From positions 1 to 64,000 of the forward strand of contig JBIQJE010000003.1 in assembly GCA_044507625.1 (NCBI GenBank): 64,000 nt of DNA. Direction: 5' to 3'. Source of the DNA: Hyphomicrobium_A sp044507625. GTDB taxonomy: Bacteria > Pseudomonadota > Alphaproteobacteria > Rhizobiales > Hyphomicrobiaceae. The notes under the pieces are model-generated. The model ran no database searches, had not been told where the DNA came from, and saw only the letters and a list, made by a program, of their open reading frames with translations. Both the position numbers and the translations under genes were made by a program. Positions 45,363 through 55,062 of the stretch are shown piece after piece (positions within the stretch are counted from its first letter, which is position 1; every line of letters begins with the position of its first letter).

Positions 45363-46499
45363 ATGGTCACCATTGCGGTTACGGCCGAGCCTGCGGATGA
45401 GCCGCGCGTTGCGGTTTCTCCCGAGACGGTCAAGAAGCTCGTTGCCCTTGGAGCGAAGGTCAAGGTTGAAGCGGGCGCCGGTGCGCGCTCACGCTTCTCC
45501 GATGCGGCCCTCGCTGCCCAGGGCGCAGAGATCGTCGGTAGCGCGGCCGATGCGCTGCGCGATGCGGACGTGCTCCTTCGGGTGCGCCGCCCACTTGCCG
45601 CCGACCTTTCCGCGCTGAAGCCCGGCGCCCTCGTGATCGCGATGCTCGATCCCTACGGCGACCGCGCAGGCATCGAGGCCCTCGCGGCCAGCAAAGCCGC
45701 GCTATTCTCGATGGAATTCATGCCGCGCATCACGCGCGCGCAGTCGATGGACGTGCTCTCCTCGCAGGCGAACCTCGCCGGCTACAAGGCCGTCATCGAT
45801 GCCGCCGCGATGTTCCAGCAGGCCATGCCGATGATGATGACCGCAGCCGGCACCGTGCCCGCCGCGAAAGCCTTCATCATGGGCGCGGGCGTCGCCGGCC
45901 TCCAGGCCATCGCCACCGCGCGCCGCCTCGGCGCACAGGTCTCCGCCACCGACGTGCGCCCCGCCGCGAAAGAGCAGGTCGCCTCGCTCGGCGCCAAGTT
46001 CATCGCCGTGGAGGACGACGAGTTCAAGCAGGCCCAGACCGCCGCCGGCTATGCCAAGCCGATGTCGGCGGAATACCAGGCCAAGCAGGCCGAGCTCGTC
46101 GCCAACCACATCAAGGCGCAGGACATCGTCATCACCACCGCGCTCATTCCCGGCCGCCCCGCGCCGCGCCTCATCACGCGCGCCATGGTCGAAAGTATGA
46201 AGCCCGGCTCCATCATCGTCGACCTCGCCGCCGAGCGTGGCGGCAACTGCGAGCTGACGAAGCCCGGCGAGATCGTCGAGCACAACGGCGTGCGCATCTA
46301 CGGCCCGCTTAATCTTGCAGGCGAGATCGCGGTCAACGCCTCGAGCCTCTACGCCAAGAACCTTTACGCCTTCCTGGAGACGCTGTTCGACAAGAAGGAA
46401 AAGACGCTGGCGGTCAATTGGGACGACGAGATCGTCAAGGGCACGCTGCTCGCCCGCGACGGCACCGTCGTACATCCCAGTCTGCAGGGAGCGGCCTGA
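45363..46499 (+). CDS. pntA: Proton-translocating NAD(P)+ transhydrogenase, subunit alpha part 1
   Basis: The soluble NAD(H)-binding domain I of the Re/Si-specific transhydrogenase, which uses the proton gradient to reduce NADP+ with NADH. AlaDH/PNT N- and C-terminal domains are visible: EPRVAVSPETVKKLVALGAK, then FIMGAGVAGLQAIATARRLG (Rossmann motif) and the RQD-loop-like stretch. The gene is split, as is usual in alphaproteobacteria; the membrane part is encoded by the next gene, whose ATG overlaps this stop codon. Length 378 from ATG 45363; an in-frame GTG 39 bp upstream is possible. Confidence 0.94.
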   Translation: MVTIAVTAEPADEPRVAVSPETVKKLVALGAKVKVEAGAGARSRFSDAALAAQGAEIVGSAADALRDADVLLRVRRPLAADLSALKPGALVIAMLDPYGDRAGIEALAASKAALFSMEFMPRITRAQSMDVLSSQANLAGYKAVIDAAAMFQQAMPMMMTAAGTVPAAKAFIMGAGVAGLQAIATARRLGAQVSATDVRPAAKEQVASLGAKFIAVEDDEFKQAQTAAGYAKPMSAEYQAKQAELVANHIKAQDIVITTALIPGRPAPRLITRAMVESMKPGSIIVDLAAERGGNCELTKPGEIVEHNGVRIYGPLNLAGEIAVNASSLYAKNLYAFLETLFDKKEKTLAVNWDDEIVKGTLLARDGTVVHPSLQGAA

Positions 46500-46924
46500 T
46501 GCGCGGCTTGAAACATCCCACGTTGGGCCGGATTGCAGCCGCCGCGGCGGCCGTCGCCGCCTTCGCAAGCCCGGCCTTCGCGGCTGGCGGTATCGGCGGC
46601 GCGATCGATCCCATCATCTACGAGCTGATGGTGTTCGTGATGGCGATCTTCGTCGGCTACTACGTCGTCTGGGCCGTCACGCCCGCGCTGCATACCCCAT
46701 TGATGTCGGTGACGAACGCCATCTCCTCGGTGATCGTCGTCGGCGCGCTGCTGGCGGTGGCCGTCGAGCACGGCGCCGTTGACGGCTTCCTGAGCGGCGA
46801 CACCGTCGCCTCTAAAACCTTCGGCGTGCTGGCGCTGATCATGGCCGCGGTCAACATCTTCGGCGGCTTCCTCGTCACGCAGCGCATGCTGGCCATGTAC
46901 AAGAAGAAGGGCGACAAGCGGTGA
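46499..46924 (+). CDS. pntAB: Proton-translocating NAD(P)+ transhydrogenase, subunit alpha part 2 (membrane)
   Basis: A 141-residue membrane subunit that supplies part of domain II, the proton channel. An unusually leader-like N-terminus (GRIAAAAAAVAAFASPAFA) precedes GGAIDPIIYELMVFVMAIFVG and two further helices, including LMSVTNAISSVIVVGALLAV, the conserved signature of the family. It overlaps the preceding gene by the last base of TGA and the first of ATG, indicating translational coupling. The leader-like segment may be a real extra helix rather than a cleaved signal. Confidence 0.94.
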   Translation: MRGLKHPTLGRIAAAAAAVAAFASPAFAAGGIGGAIDPIIYELMVFVMAIFVGYYVVWAVTPALHTPLMSVTNAISSVIVVGALLAVAVEHGAVDGFLSGDTVASKTFGVLALIMAAVNIFGGFLVTQRMLAMYKKKGDKR

Positions 46925-46958
46925 TCGAAGTCGCGGGTGCCCACGGGGGAAGAGCCGA

Positions 46959-48365
<1,407 letters not shown>

Positions 48366-48377
48366 GCTGCATCGCAA

Positions 48378-48410
48378 TCTGAGCGAGGGCCAAACTCAGC
48401 CTCGCTCAGA
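48378..48410 (+). terminator. Hairpin terminator of the pnt operon
   Basis: TCTGAGCGAGG (48378-48388) pairs perfectly with CCTCGCTCAGA (48400-48410), loop 11 bases, 13 bp after the pntB stop, followed by ATCGCAATTT. Confidence 0.7.
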
Positions 48411-48582
48411 ATCGCAATTTGGCAGTGCAATTTGGCATCGCCGTTTGACGGCCATTGGCGATGGCGCGTGTCGCTGCCGCATCGGTTTTTGCCACCCCGC
48501 GCGAAACGAACACCAACATCCAGCCGAATGACGGTGCAGCCTCCGGATTCCCCGCGAGGCTGCATTGCTTTCAGAGTTCCGG

Positions 48583-49344
48583 ATGGGTCTTCGCATGCGC
48601 ACATTGTTCCGATGGCTTCTGCTGGCGCTGATCCCGTCCCTGGCCACTGCCGGTGAAGCGGGCCCTGCCCCGCGCTTCAAGGCCGTCGCCTTTGATTATT
48701 TCGTGCTTTTCAACGCCAACTCCATCATTCCGAAAATCGAGAAGGAGTTTCCCGGCCGTGGCGCCGAGTTCGCCAGCGCCTGGCGCGCACGCCAATTCGA
48801 CTATGGCTTCCTGCGCTCCATCACCGGCCAGCAGATCGACTTCTTCCAGGTCACAGAGGACGCGCTCCTCTACGCCGCCGAGGCGATGAAGCTACCGCTG
48901 CCGACGGACGTTCGCGCACGCCTCCTCGACGCCTACCTGACGCTCGATCCCTGGCCCGACACGGCAGCCGCCCTCGCGAAGCTCAAGGCCGCCGGCGTTC
49001 GCATCATCACCATCTCCAATCTCTCCCCGCGCATGCTGCAGGCCAACGCCGAGCACGCCGGCATCGCCGCCCTGTTCGACGAGCTGCTGTCGACGGAAGC
49101 AAACCACAGCTACAAGCCCGAGCCCCGCGCCTATGCCCTGGGCCTGGAGCGGCTGGGCCTCGCCAAGCACGAGATTGCGTTTGCCGCCTTCGGTGGCTGG
49201 GACGCCTACGGCGCCAAAAGCTTCGGCTATCCGACCTATTGGGTGAACCGCTTCGGTCTGCCGCCCGAGAGGCTCGGTCCGGCACCCGATGCCACGTCCC
49301 GCGATCTCAGCGGCTTCGTCGCCTTCGTGCTCGGCGAACCGTAA
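48583..49344 (+). CDS. Exported haloacid dehalogenase type II-like hydrolase
   Basis: The mature part fits the L-2-haloacid dehalogenase type II family of the HAD superfamily. Nucleophile Asp is in AFDYFVLFN, the Ser/Asn motif is ITISNLSPR, the lysine motif YKPEPRAYALGL and the acid region GGWDAYGAKSFGYPTYWVNR, matching the usual WDxxGA...WINR. Thus the catalytic set looks complete, although the loop after the nucleophile is unusual. The protein starts with a signal peptide (MRTLFRWLLLALIPSLATAG), so it should act in the periplasm, whereas known family members are cytoplasmic. ATG 48583; length 253. The substrate is unknown. It heads a run of three genes for exported proteins. Confidence 0.85.
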   Translation: MGLRMRTLFRWLLLALIPSLATAGEAGPAPRFKAVAFDYFVLFNANSIIPKIEKEFPGRGAEFASAWRARQFDYGFLRSITGQQIDFFQVTEDALLYAAEAMKLPLPTDVRARLLDAYLTLDPWPDTAAALAKLKAAGVRIITISNLSPRMLQANAEHAGIAALFDELLSTEANHSYKPEPRAYALGLERLGLAKHEIAFAAFGGWDAYGAKSFGYPTYWVNRFGLPPERLGPAPDATSRDLSGFVAFVLGEP

Positions 49345-49458
49345 CCGGCGCGCACCAGCCGTGCGGCTTCGCCGGCCAGCCCCATTTTCCCCGGCGAGAA
49401 AATCGGCATGATCCTGGGCAGGCCAACGCTGCGGTTGGCCGTCGGCGCGCAGGGCACC

Positions 49459-49471
49459 GGGGGGGGGGGGG
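49459..49471 (+). repeat. Homopolymeric tract of 13 G
   Basis: Thirteen consecutive G residues lie about 100 bp upstream of the preferred start of the trypsin-like protease gene, and in frame within a possible longer version of it (Met at 49408). It is the only such run in the window. Tracts of this kind are prone to slippage. Confidence 0.95.
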
Positions 49472-49572
49472 ACATCTCGAACGTGCTTTTGAACGCGATC
49501 CGACAGGGTGCCGCGCCACGCGCCCGGACGAGCCGGCGTACCGGCCCCAGGGGCCCTAGGGGCGCCAGCGGC

Positions 49573-50391
49573 GTGCGCCGTTTCTGTCTCGTGCTAGCGT
49601 ACCTATCCGGCGCGGCGCCGCCCGCCGCCCACGCCGCCGAGGGCTTCTTCACGGACGACAAGCCGCCCGCCGTCGCCCGCGCCTGGAACTCCGTCTATGC
49701 GTTCGTGTGCGAGGGACGCAAGGGCGCCTACACCGCCTCGGCATTTCCGGTGAAGCGCACACCCAAAGGCGAGCGCACCGACCATTACTTCATCACCGCC
49801 GGGCACGCGGTGGAGGATTGCCGCGGCGAGCGCCGCTACCTCGTTGAAGATACCGGCGGCAAGCGTTTCGAAGACGATGGCATCACCCTCGCGGCCCGCC
49901 CGCGCAAGCTCGAAGGCGTGAGCCCGGTGCGCGTCGACGACGCCTACGACATCGCCGTGATCAAGATCACGACGCGCGCCGGCGAACGCATCGGCCCGGC
50001 GCTCCCCCTGGACGGACAATGCGACCCCTCGTTCGGCCAGGAGGTCTACGCGATCGGCTTTCCCGGCGTCGCCAAGCGCCGGTCGTTGCGCCAGTCGGCA
50101 CAGATCAAGCGCTGGAGCCGCGGCCTGTCCGTCGGCCTGGGGCACGCGGACTTCCGCGGCTCGACCTCCACGTATGTTGCGACGAGCGTCGATTCCCTGC
50201 CGGGCAATTCCGGCGGACCCGTTCTCGCGGCCGACGGCGCGCTCGTCGGCGTAATGGTCAAAGGTGCCGCCGGTCCGCAAAACAACTTCCGCTACGATGT
50301 AGATCCGAAAAAGAAGGATGACTGGCATTCGTTCCTCGTGCCGTGCGAGGGCGTGCTGAGGCTGCTGCGGCAGGCGGGACTGGGCGGTTAG
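49573..50391 (+). CDS. Exported trypsin-like serine protease
   Basis: A chymotrypsin-fold protease with the triad visible: His in HYFITAGHAVEDC, Asp in DDAYDIAVIKI and Ser in SVDSLPGNSGGPVLAADGAL. There is no PDZ domain, so it is not a DegP type. The preferred start is GTG 49573, which gives a signal peptide VRRFCLVLAYLSGAAPPAAH ending AAE and 272 residues. An in-frame ATG at 49408 would add 55 residues, including four glycines encoded by the G13 tract; that extension is not signal-like. Two cysteines next to the catalytic His and at the C-terminal end (VPCEG) could form disulfides. Confidence 0.85.
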   Translation: MRRFCLVLAYLSGAAPPAAHAAEGFFTDDKPPAVARAWNSVYAFVCEGRKGAYTASAFPVKRTPKGERTDHYFITAGHAVEDCRGERRYLVEDTGGKRFEDDGITLAARPRKLEGVSPVRVDDAYDIAVIKITTRAGERIGPALPLDGQCDPSFGQEVYAIGFPGVAKRRSLRQSAQIKRWSRGLSVGLGHADFRGSTSTYVATSVDSLPGNSGGPVLAADGALVGVMVKGAAGPQNNFRYDVDPKKKDDWHSFLVPCEGVLRLLRQAGLGG

Positions 50392-50547
50392 GCAGGGGTA
50401 TGCCGCATCGCACCCCGCATGGACATCTTCCCGCCTAGGGCGGCATCACGGCCCAGCGCTGTCCCGATGCGGCGCGCGCATAGCCCAATGCTTCACCATC
50501 GGCGCCCGTGGGGCTCCACAACGGCGCGAACCGTTGTAGAATTGGCC

Positions 50548-50871
50548 ATGGCCCAGCTACGGATATTCCTGATCGCGCTCTGCGCGCTCCCTCTTGGAGC
50601 GGCGGCAAATGCCGGCACGTGGGCCGCCCTGACCATGAGTGACGCCAGCCCCACGCAGGACATCGCCGCCCGCAAGGGCACGCGCAATTATCGCCCCGAG
50701 GGCGAGAGCGCGACGACGACGACACCGTCGGTGACAGACATCAATCCGTCCGCAGGCAGGTCTCCCGCCGAAAAAATCGCCCAGTGCATGGAGACGTGGG
50801 ACGCCGGCACGCACATCAGCAAGAGCAAATGGCGCGAGATCTGCCAGCGCCAGCTCCGCGCCGGCGAGTAG
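50548..50871 (+). CDS. Hypothetical small exported protein
   Basis: I do not recognise this 107-residue protein. It has a good signal peptide, MAQLRIFLIALCALPLGAAA ending NAG. The mature part is hydrophilic, with a Thr/Ser-rich middle and a C-terminal motif SPAEKIAQCMETWDAGTHIS followed by KSKWREICQRQL. The two cysteines there are 22 residues apart and could pair. The motif recalls short C-terminal sequences in other small alphaproteobacterial exported proteins. It is the third consecutive exported protein gene on this strand. Confidence 0.65.
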   Translation: MAQLRIFLIALCALPLGAAANAGTWAALTMSDASPTQDIAARKGTRNYRPEGESATTTTPSVTDINPSAGRSPAEKIAQCMETWDAGTHISKSKWREICQRQLRAGE

Positions 50872-50948
50872 CATCCCGCTAGCCATCAGGCGGACTTTGC
50901 GCGGCTAGGCCGCCGCCTGCTACCCGCCCGTCTTACGCTCGGCTCGCA

Positions 50949-51686
50949 TCAGGCGGCGCTCGGCCGGTGCCCTTCCTTATCGAGGCTCAGATACTGCTCC
51001 AGCCCGACGAACGCCATCACCGCATCGTGCAGGCTGAGCGGATTGTCGACGATGACGCCATAGGTCAGCGCGCTGATCGGCAGATGGCTGTAGCCGTAGT
51101 CCACCAGGACGAGCGGAATGCGCGCCGCGATGGCCGCGCCGTTATCGGCACCCGTATCGCCGACCAGCATCGCGCGCTCCATGCGCCCGCCAGCCCGCCT
51201 CACCGCCTCCTGAATGGGTCGCGGGTCGGGCTTCATCGGACGGTCGTCGCGCGCGCCGACAACCGCATCGAACAGAGTGAGCAGTTGCAGCCGCTCCAGA
51301 ATGTCGATGGCGATGCGCTCGATCTTGTTGGTGCACACGGCCGTATGCACACCACGCTCGCGCAGCTCGTCCAGCAGCGTGCGAATGCCGGGATAGACAT
51401 GCGACAGCCGCGCGGGCGACTGGCTGTAGACATCGATGAAGTGCCGGCGCGCGCGGTCGGCTTCGTCGGCGGGAAGGTTCAGCCGCTTCGAGACGAGCGC
51501 GCGCCAGAAGAACTCGCTGAGACCGTCGCCCATCATCGAGGCGGCCTCTCCGATACCGGTCGGGGGCGTGCCATAGGGTTGAAGCGCGACGTCGAGAGCG
51601 GCGGCGATATCCGGCACTGTATGAACGAGCGTGCCGTCGAGATCGAAAACAACGGTGGGCGTGATTGGGTTTGCGGGCAACCGCAT
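50949..51686 (-). CDS. gph: HAD-IA hydrolase, phosphoglycolate phosphatase-like
   Basis: A 245-residue HAD superfamily phosphatase. The nucleophile motif I VFDLDGTLVHT has the DxDGT pattern, motif II TAVCTNK, the lysine in MKPDPRPIQEA and motif IV MLVGDTGADNGAA, with an alpha-helical cap between I and II. The best match is Gph, which dephosphorylates 2-phosphoglycolate produced by DNA repair or oxygenation. HAD phosphatases are hard to separate by eye, so the specific substrate is tentative. The start is the ATG at 51686. It is divergent from ald. Confidence 0.85.
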   Translation of the reverse strand: MRLPANPITPTVVFDLDGTLVHTVPDIAAALDVALQPYGTPPTGIGEAASMMGDGLSEFFWRALVSKRLNLPADEADRARRHFIDVYSQSPARLSHVYPGIRTLLDELRERGVHTAVCTNKIERIAIDILERLQLLTLFDAVVGARDDRPMKPDPRPIQEAVRRAGGRMERAMLVGDTGADNGAAIAARIPLVLVDYGYSHLPISALTYGVIVDNPLSLHDAVMAFVGLEQYLSLDKEGHRPSAA

Positions 51687-52091
51687 AGCGTTCTTGCTCC
51701 TGCATCTGATCTGGGCGGTGCATTCGCTGCAGCGACGGGCGCGCGCAGATCGTCAAGGGCACCGTTTCCCCGCCAGCATAGTCCTGTATCGCCTTGAAGT
51801 GGTGAGGCAATCCGCCACCAGAGGTAACGATACGTAAGCGGAGCGTAACAATCGGCCCGGTTCCGGCACGTCCGCCGGGAGGATCGCGAACCCGGCCATC
51901 CCGGCGATGATGCCGCACCTGACGTGATCCTTCCCGCCGCCAGGACAGGCGTCTTTTGCCTCTTCCAGCCCCCGCGAGCGCAGACTTGAGGCGCGACGGT
52001 GCGCCCCGGGGAGAGGGCAAGATCGCTGTTGCTATGGACGCGCACACCAATACGCTGGCGCCCGGCTATCAGCGGTGAAAGGCGGCCCTTA
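51687..52091. other. Divergent intergenic region between gph and ald
   Basis: This 405-bp spacer should contain the promoters of gph (minus) and ald (plus). Bacterial ald genes are often controlled by Lrp/AsnC regulators, but I cannot point to a clear operator. No small gene or RNA was recognised. Confidence 0.4.
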
Positions 52092-53210
52092 ATGCGCATC
52101 GGCGTGCCCAAAGAGGCAAAGGTTTACGAGAACCGTGTCGGGCTCGTTCCCGCGAGCGTGCGGGAACTGACCGCCCAGGGGCACGCGGTGTTCGTCGAAA
52201 CCGGCGCGGCCGAGCGGATTGGCGTTACCGACGAGGACTACACCCGCGCGGGCGCAACCGTGCTGCCCACCGCCGCCGACGTCTACGCCACCGGCGACCT
52301 CATCGTGAAGGTTAAGGAGCCGCTCGAGAACGAGCGCGCCCTGCTGCGCCCGGGCCAGACGCTGTTCACCTATTTGCACCTCGCCCCTGATCTCCGGCAG
52401 GCCGAAGACCTGATGCGTGCCGGCGTCACCGCCATCGCCTACGAAACCGTCACCAACGCGCGCGGAGGCTTGCCGCTGCTGGCGCCGATGAGCGAGGTGG
52501 CCGGGCGTATGGCGATCCAGGCCGGCGCCCATTGCTTGGAGATGGAGCAGGGCGGACGCGGCATGCTGCTGAGCGGCAGCGCAGGCGTTGCGGCGGCAAA
52601 CGTGGTCGTCATCGGTGGCGGCGTCTCGGGCGTCAACGCGGTGCGTATGGCGGTGGGCCTCGAGGCCTCCGTCACCTGCATCGACATCAACATCGACAGG
52701 CTCAACGCGCTCGACCAGCAGTTCGGCGCTTCGCTCAATACGATCTTCTCGACGCGCCAGGCGATCGAGGACTACGTGCTCCAGGCCGATCTTGTCATCG
52801 GCGCCGTTCTGGTGCCCGGCGGCGCAGCGCCCAAGCTCATCAGCACCGAAATGGTGAAGGCGATGAAGCGCGGCTCGGTCATCGTCGATATCTCCATCGA
52901 CCAGGGCGGCTTCTCCGAGACCTCGCGGCCGACGACGCACGCCAACCCGAGCTACGTCGAGCATGGCGTGGTACACTATTGCGTTTCCAACATGCCGGGG
53001 GCAGTGGCGCGCACCTCCACGTTCGCGCTCAACAACGCGACGCTGCCCTTCGTGATGGCCCTTGCCAACAAGGGTCCGGTGCAGGCGTTGCGGGACGACC
53101 CCCACCTGCTGGCGGGGCTCAACGTCTACAACGGCCGGATCACCCACCCGGCCGTCGCCGAGGCCCTGGGCCTCACCTATTTCGATCCGCTCCGCGCCCT
53201 CGATAAATGA
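52092..53210 (+). CDS. ald: Alanine dehydrogenase
   Basis: It deaminates L-alanine to pyruvate with NAD+, or the reverse. The 372-residue protein begins MRIGVPKEAKVYENRVGLVP. Substrate residues are in VKVKEPLENE (Lys) and LFTYLHLAPD (His), the Rossmann motif is VVIGGGVSGVNAVRMAVGLE, and DISIDQGGFSETSRPTTHAN is characteristic of the enzyme, as is HYCVSNMPGAVARTST. ATG 52092 is clear from the conserved N-terminus, with GAAAGGC upstream. Confidence 0.97.
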   Translation: MRIGVPKEAKVYENRVGLVPASVRELTAQGHAVFVETGAAERIGVTDEDYTRAGATVLPTAADVYATGDLIVKVKEPLENERALLRPGQTLFTYLHLAPDLRQAEDLMRAGVTAIAYETVTNARGGLPLLAPMSEVAGRMAIQAGAHCLEMEQGGRGMLLSGSAGVAAANVVVIGGGVSGVNAVRMAVGLEASVTCIDINIDRLNALDQQFGASLNTIFSTRQAIEDYVLQADLVIGAVLVPGGAAPKLISTEMVKAMKRGSVIVDISIDQGGFSETSRPTTHANPSYVEHGVVHYCVSNMPGAVARTSTFALNNATLPFVMALANKGPVQALRDDPHLLAGLNVYNGRITHPAVAEALGLTYFDPLRALDK

Positions 53211-53417
53211 GACTTAGGCCGCTCCCGAACTAAGAGCGCCCGCAAGAAGACAACGAGTTGCATGAACCATGGAAAGAATTTGCGCGTTTTCGGCAACGGG
53301 TTGGGGGGTTTTGATAGGCTACTCAGGATCCCCGCTTCGCGTCACGGCGTCCGGCAAGTAACGTTTCGGCACTAGGCGCGGACCATAGACCTTCGCCGCG
53401 CAACCATATGGAGACGC

Positions 53418-54275
53418 ATGCAGCTCGCTCTAAAGCTCGCGCTCTCGCTTTTTGCCGTCTATGCCGTCGTGGCCGTGGCCGCGTTCATACTGCAGCGGCG
53501 GCTGATGTATTTTCCCGATCCCGAGCGCGTCTCGCCCGCTGCGTATAATCTCGCCAGCGTGAAGGAGCGCGTCCTCACCGCCCCGGACGGCACCCTTCTC
53601 ATCACCTGGTACACGCCCGCGGCGCCCGGCAAGCCGACGCTGCTCTATTTCCACGGCAACGCCGGCAACCTCGCCTCCCGCGCCGAACGCATCCGCCGCT
53701 TCGCGGCGCGGGGCTACGGCGTGCTGATGCTGAGCTATCGCGGCTATGGCGGATCGGGCGGCAGCCCCAGCGAAGCAGCAAATGTCGCCGACGGCGGGCT
53801 CGCCTATCGGGCGCTGCGCGACGATGGCATCCCGGCAGCCGACATCATCGTCTATGGCGAATCGCTCGGCTCGGGCGTGGCGGCGCAGGTGGCGGCCAAT
53901 CATGAGGTCGGCGGACTGGTGCTCGATGCGCCCTATACTTCGATCGTGGACGTCGCCGCGCTCAGCTATCCATGGCTGCCGGTCCGTCCCTTCATGTTCG
54001 ATCGCTACGAGACCGTTCGCCACCTTCCGGGTGTCACCGCACCGTTGCTGGTGCTCCACGGCGAGGAGGACCGCGTCATCCCCGTCACCATGGGACGGGC
54101 TGTCTACGACGCTGCGCAGGCGCCGAAAGAGATCGCCACCTTCCCGCGGGCGGGCCACTCGGACCACCACCTGCACGGCTCCTACGACGTGCTCTTCCGC
54201 TGGATCGACGCGCTGGCGAGGGACTCCCAGCTCGAAAGCGAGCCTCTCCGGCGCATCGAAGGCAGCGCGCGGTAG
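53418..54275 (+). CDS. Membrane-anchored alpha/beta hydrolase (BEM46/YfhR-like)
   Basis: A 285-residue serine hydrolase with one N-terminal membrane helix (LALSLFAVYAVVAVAAFILQ) followed by the motif RRLMYFPDPER seen in this family. The fold elements are the oxyanion loop LLYFHGNAGN, the nucleophile elbow VYGESLGSG, the acid in VLHGEEDRVIP and the catalytic His in RAGHSDHHLHG. The substrate is not known for close relatives of this kind. The start ATG 53418 is directly before the helix. It stands alone between ald and the DUF6636 gene. Confidence 0.88.
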   Translation: MQLALKLALSLFAVYAVVAVAAFILQRRLMYFPDPERVSPAAYNLASVKERVLTAPDGTLLITWYTPAAPGKPTLLYFHGNAGNLASRAERIRRFAARGYGVLMLSYRGYGGSGGSPSEAANVADGGLAYRALRDDGIPAADIIVYGESLGSGVAAQVAANHEVGGLVLDAPYTSIVDVAALSYPWLPVRPFMFDRYETVRHLPGVTAPLLVLHGEEDRVIPVTMGRAVYDAAQAPKEIATFPRAGHSDHHLHGSYDVLFRWIDALARDSQLESEPLRRIEGSAR

Positions 54276-54376
54276 CAGCGCCGTCCCGCTGCCTGGCGCG
54301 CCGTTGCTAGCCGAGCTCGATTGCCCGGGCTCCGATCGCGGTATGGGGCACGGCGACGCTGCCACACCAGCGCGCC

Positions 54377-54826
54377 TCAGAACAACTGCTGCGACTTCCG
54401 GGACAGTTTGAAACCGTGGCCCGTCCCGTTCCGGCAGGTCAGTCCATCGCGCTGCGAAACGCATTCAAAACCTGCCCCGCGCCAGGTCTTGCCGTAACCG
54501 AGCACCGGCGCCTCGCCCCTCGTCGTATCCCCCGCGCACATCCGCTGCGCCGGCGTATCGCGATCCTCGACATAGAACGCCATGCCCCAGTCGTATTCAC
54601 AATCGCTGGGCCGCGGCGGATCGGGGTTGTCGCGCTGCATGACATCGCACCGGAGAACGGTCGCTTCCCCGGGCTCGGGCGGCAGCTCCGTCTGGCAGTG
54701 GATGTTGTTCGAGGGCGTCCGGAACGCGAGATTATCCGGATCGGCGGCGGCAGCACCGGCGAGAGCGGCGGCGGCAGCGAGAGCGGCCGCGACGGCGCCA
54801 GCCCTGCGGAAAAGGAATTTGACCAT
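54377..54826 (-). CDS. DUF6636 domain exported protein
   Basis: A 149-residue exported protein with a long Ala-rich signal peptide (AGAVAAALAAAAALAGAAAA). The mature part has the recurring pattern of DUF6636 proteins: LAFRTPSNNIHCQ at the start, several Cys pairs (CDVM, DCEYDWG, MCAG, FECVSQRDGLTCRN) and the ending TGHGFKLSRKSQ. Its function is unknown; six or seven cysteines suggest disulfide stabilisation. ATG 54826 is chosen because it opens the signal peptide. Confidence 0.75.
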   Translation of the reverse strand: MVKFLFRRAGAVAAALAAAAALAGAAAADPDNLAFRTPSNNIHCQTELPPEPGEATVLRCDVMQRDNPDPPRPSDCEYDWGMAFYVEDRDTPAQRMCAGDTTRGEAPVLGYGKTWRGAGFECVSQRDGLTCRNGTGHGFKLSRKSQQLF

Positions 54827-54904
54827 ATCCACGCCTTCAGTTCTTGCGAGAAACAATGAGGACGTTGAGTATATGGGTCAGCCGCCGCCGTGCACGCGGT
54901 AATC

Positions 54905-54988
54905 GCGGCGAGCTTTGCTGCACGCGGCGCGGTGCGCAATCCTGAAGCGGCGAGCTTTGCTGCACGCGGCGCGGTGCGCAATCCTGAA
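54905..54988. repeat. Perfect 42-bp tandem duplication
   Basis: Two identical 42-bp units starting GCGGCGAGCTTTGCTGCACG lie head to tail (54905-54946 and 54947-54988), followed by a few bases of a third. They are intergenic, between the DUF6636 gene and the rpsU terminator. No homologous gene fragment was recognised. Confidence 0.9.
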
Positions 54989-55007
54989 GCGACGTGAAAA
55001 ACACGAA

Positions 55008-55039
55008 ATGCGCCCGTGAGCCTAGAGCTCAGGGCGCAT
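55008..55039 (-). terminator. Strong hairpin terminator of rpsU
   Basis: On the minus strand ATGCGCCC-TGAGC pairs with GCTCA-GGGCGCAT, with one bulged base and a loop of five, followed by TTCGTGTTTTTC. It lies 24 bp after the rpsU stop. Confidence 0.85.
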
Positions 55040-55062
55040 CGGAAGCAGCTATCGAGAAGTGA

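Noticed and set aside
49459..49471. G13 tract as proof of phase variation
   Set aside because: A single sequence cannot show length variation, and homopolymer length is a common sequencing error; kept only as a hypothesis.
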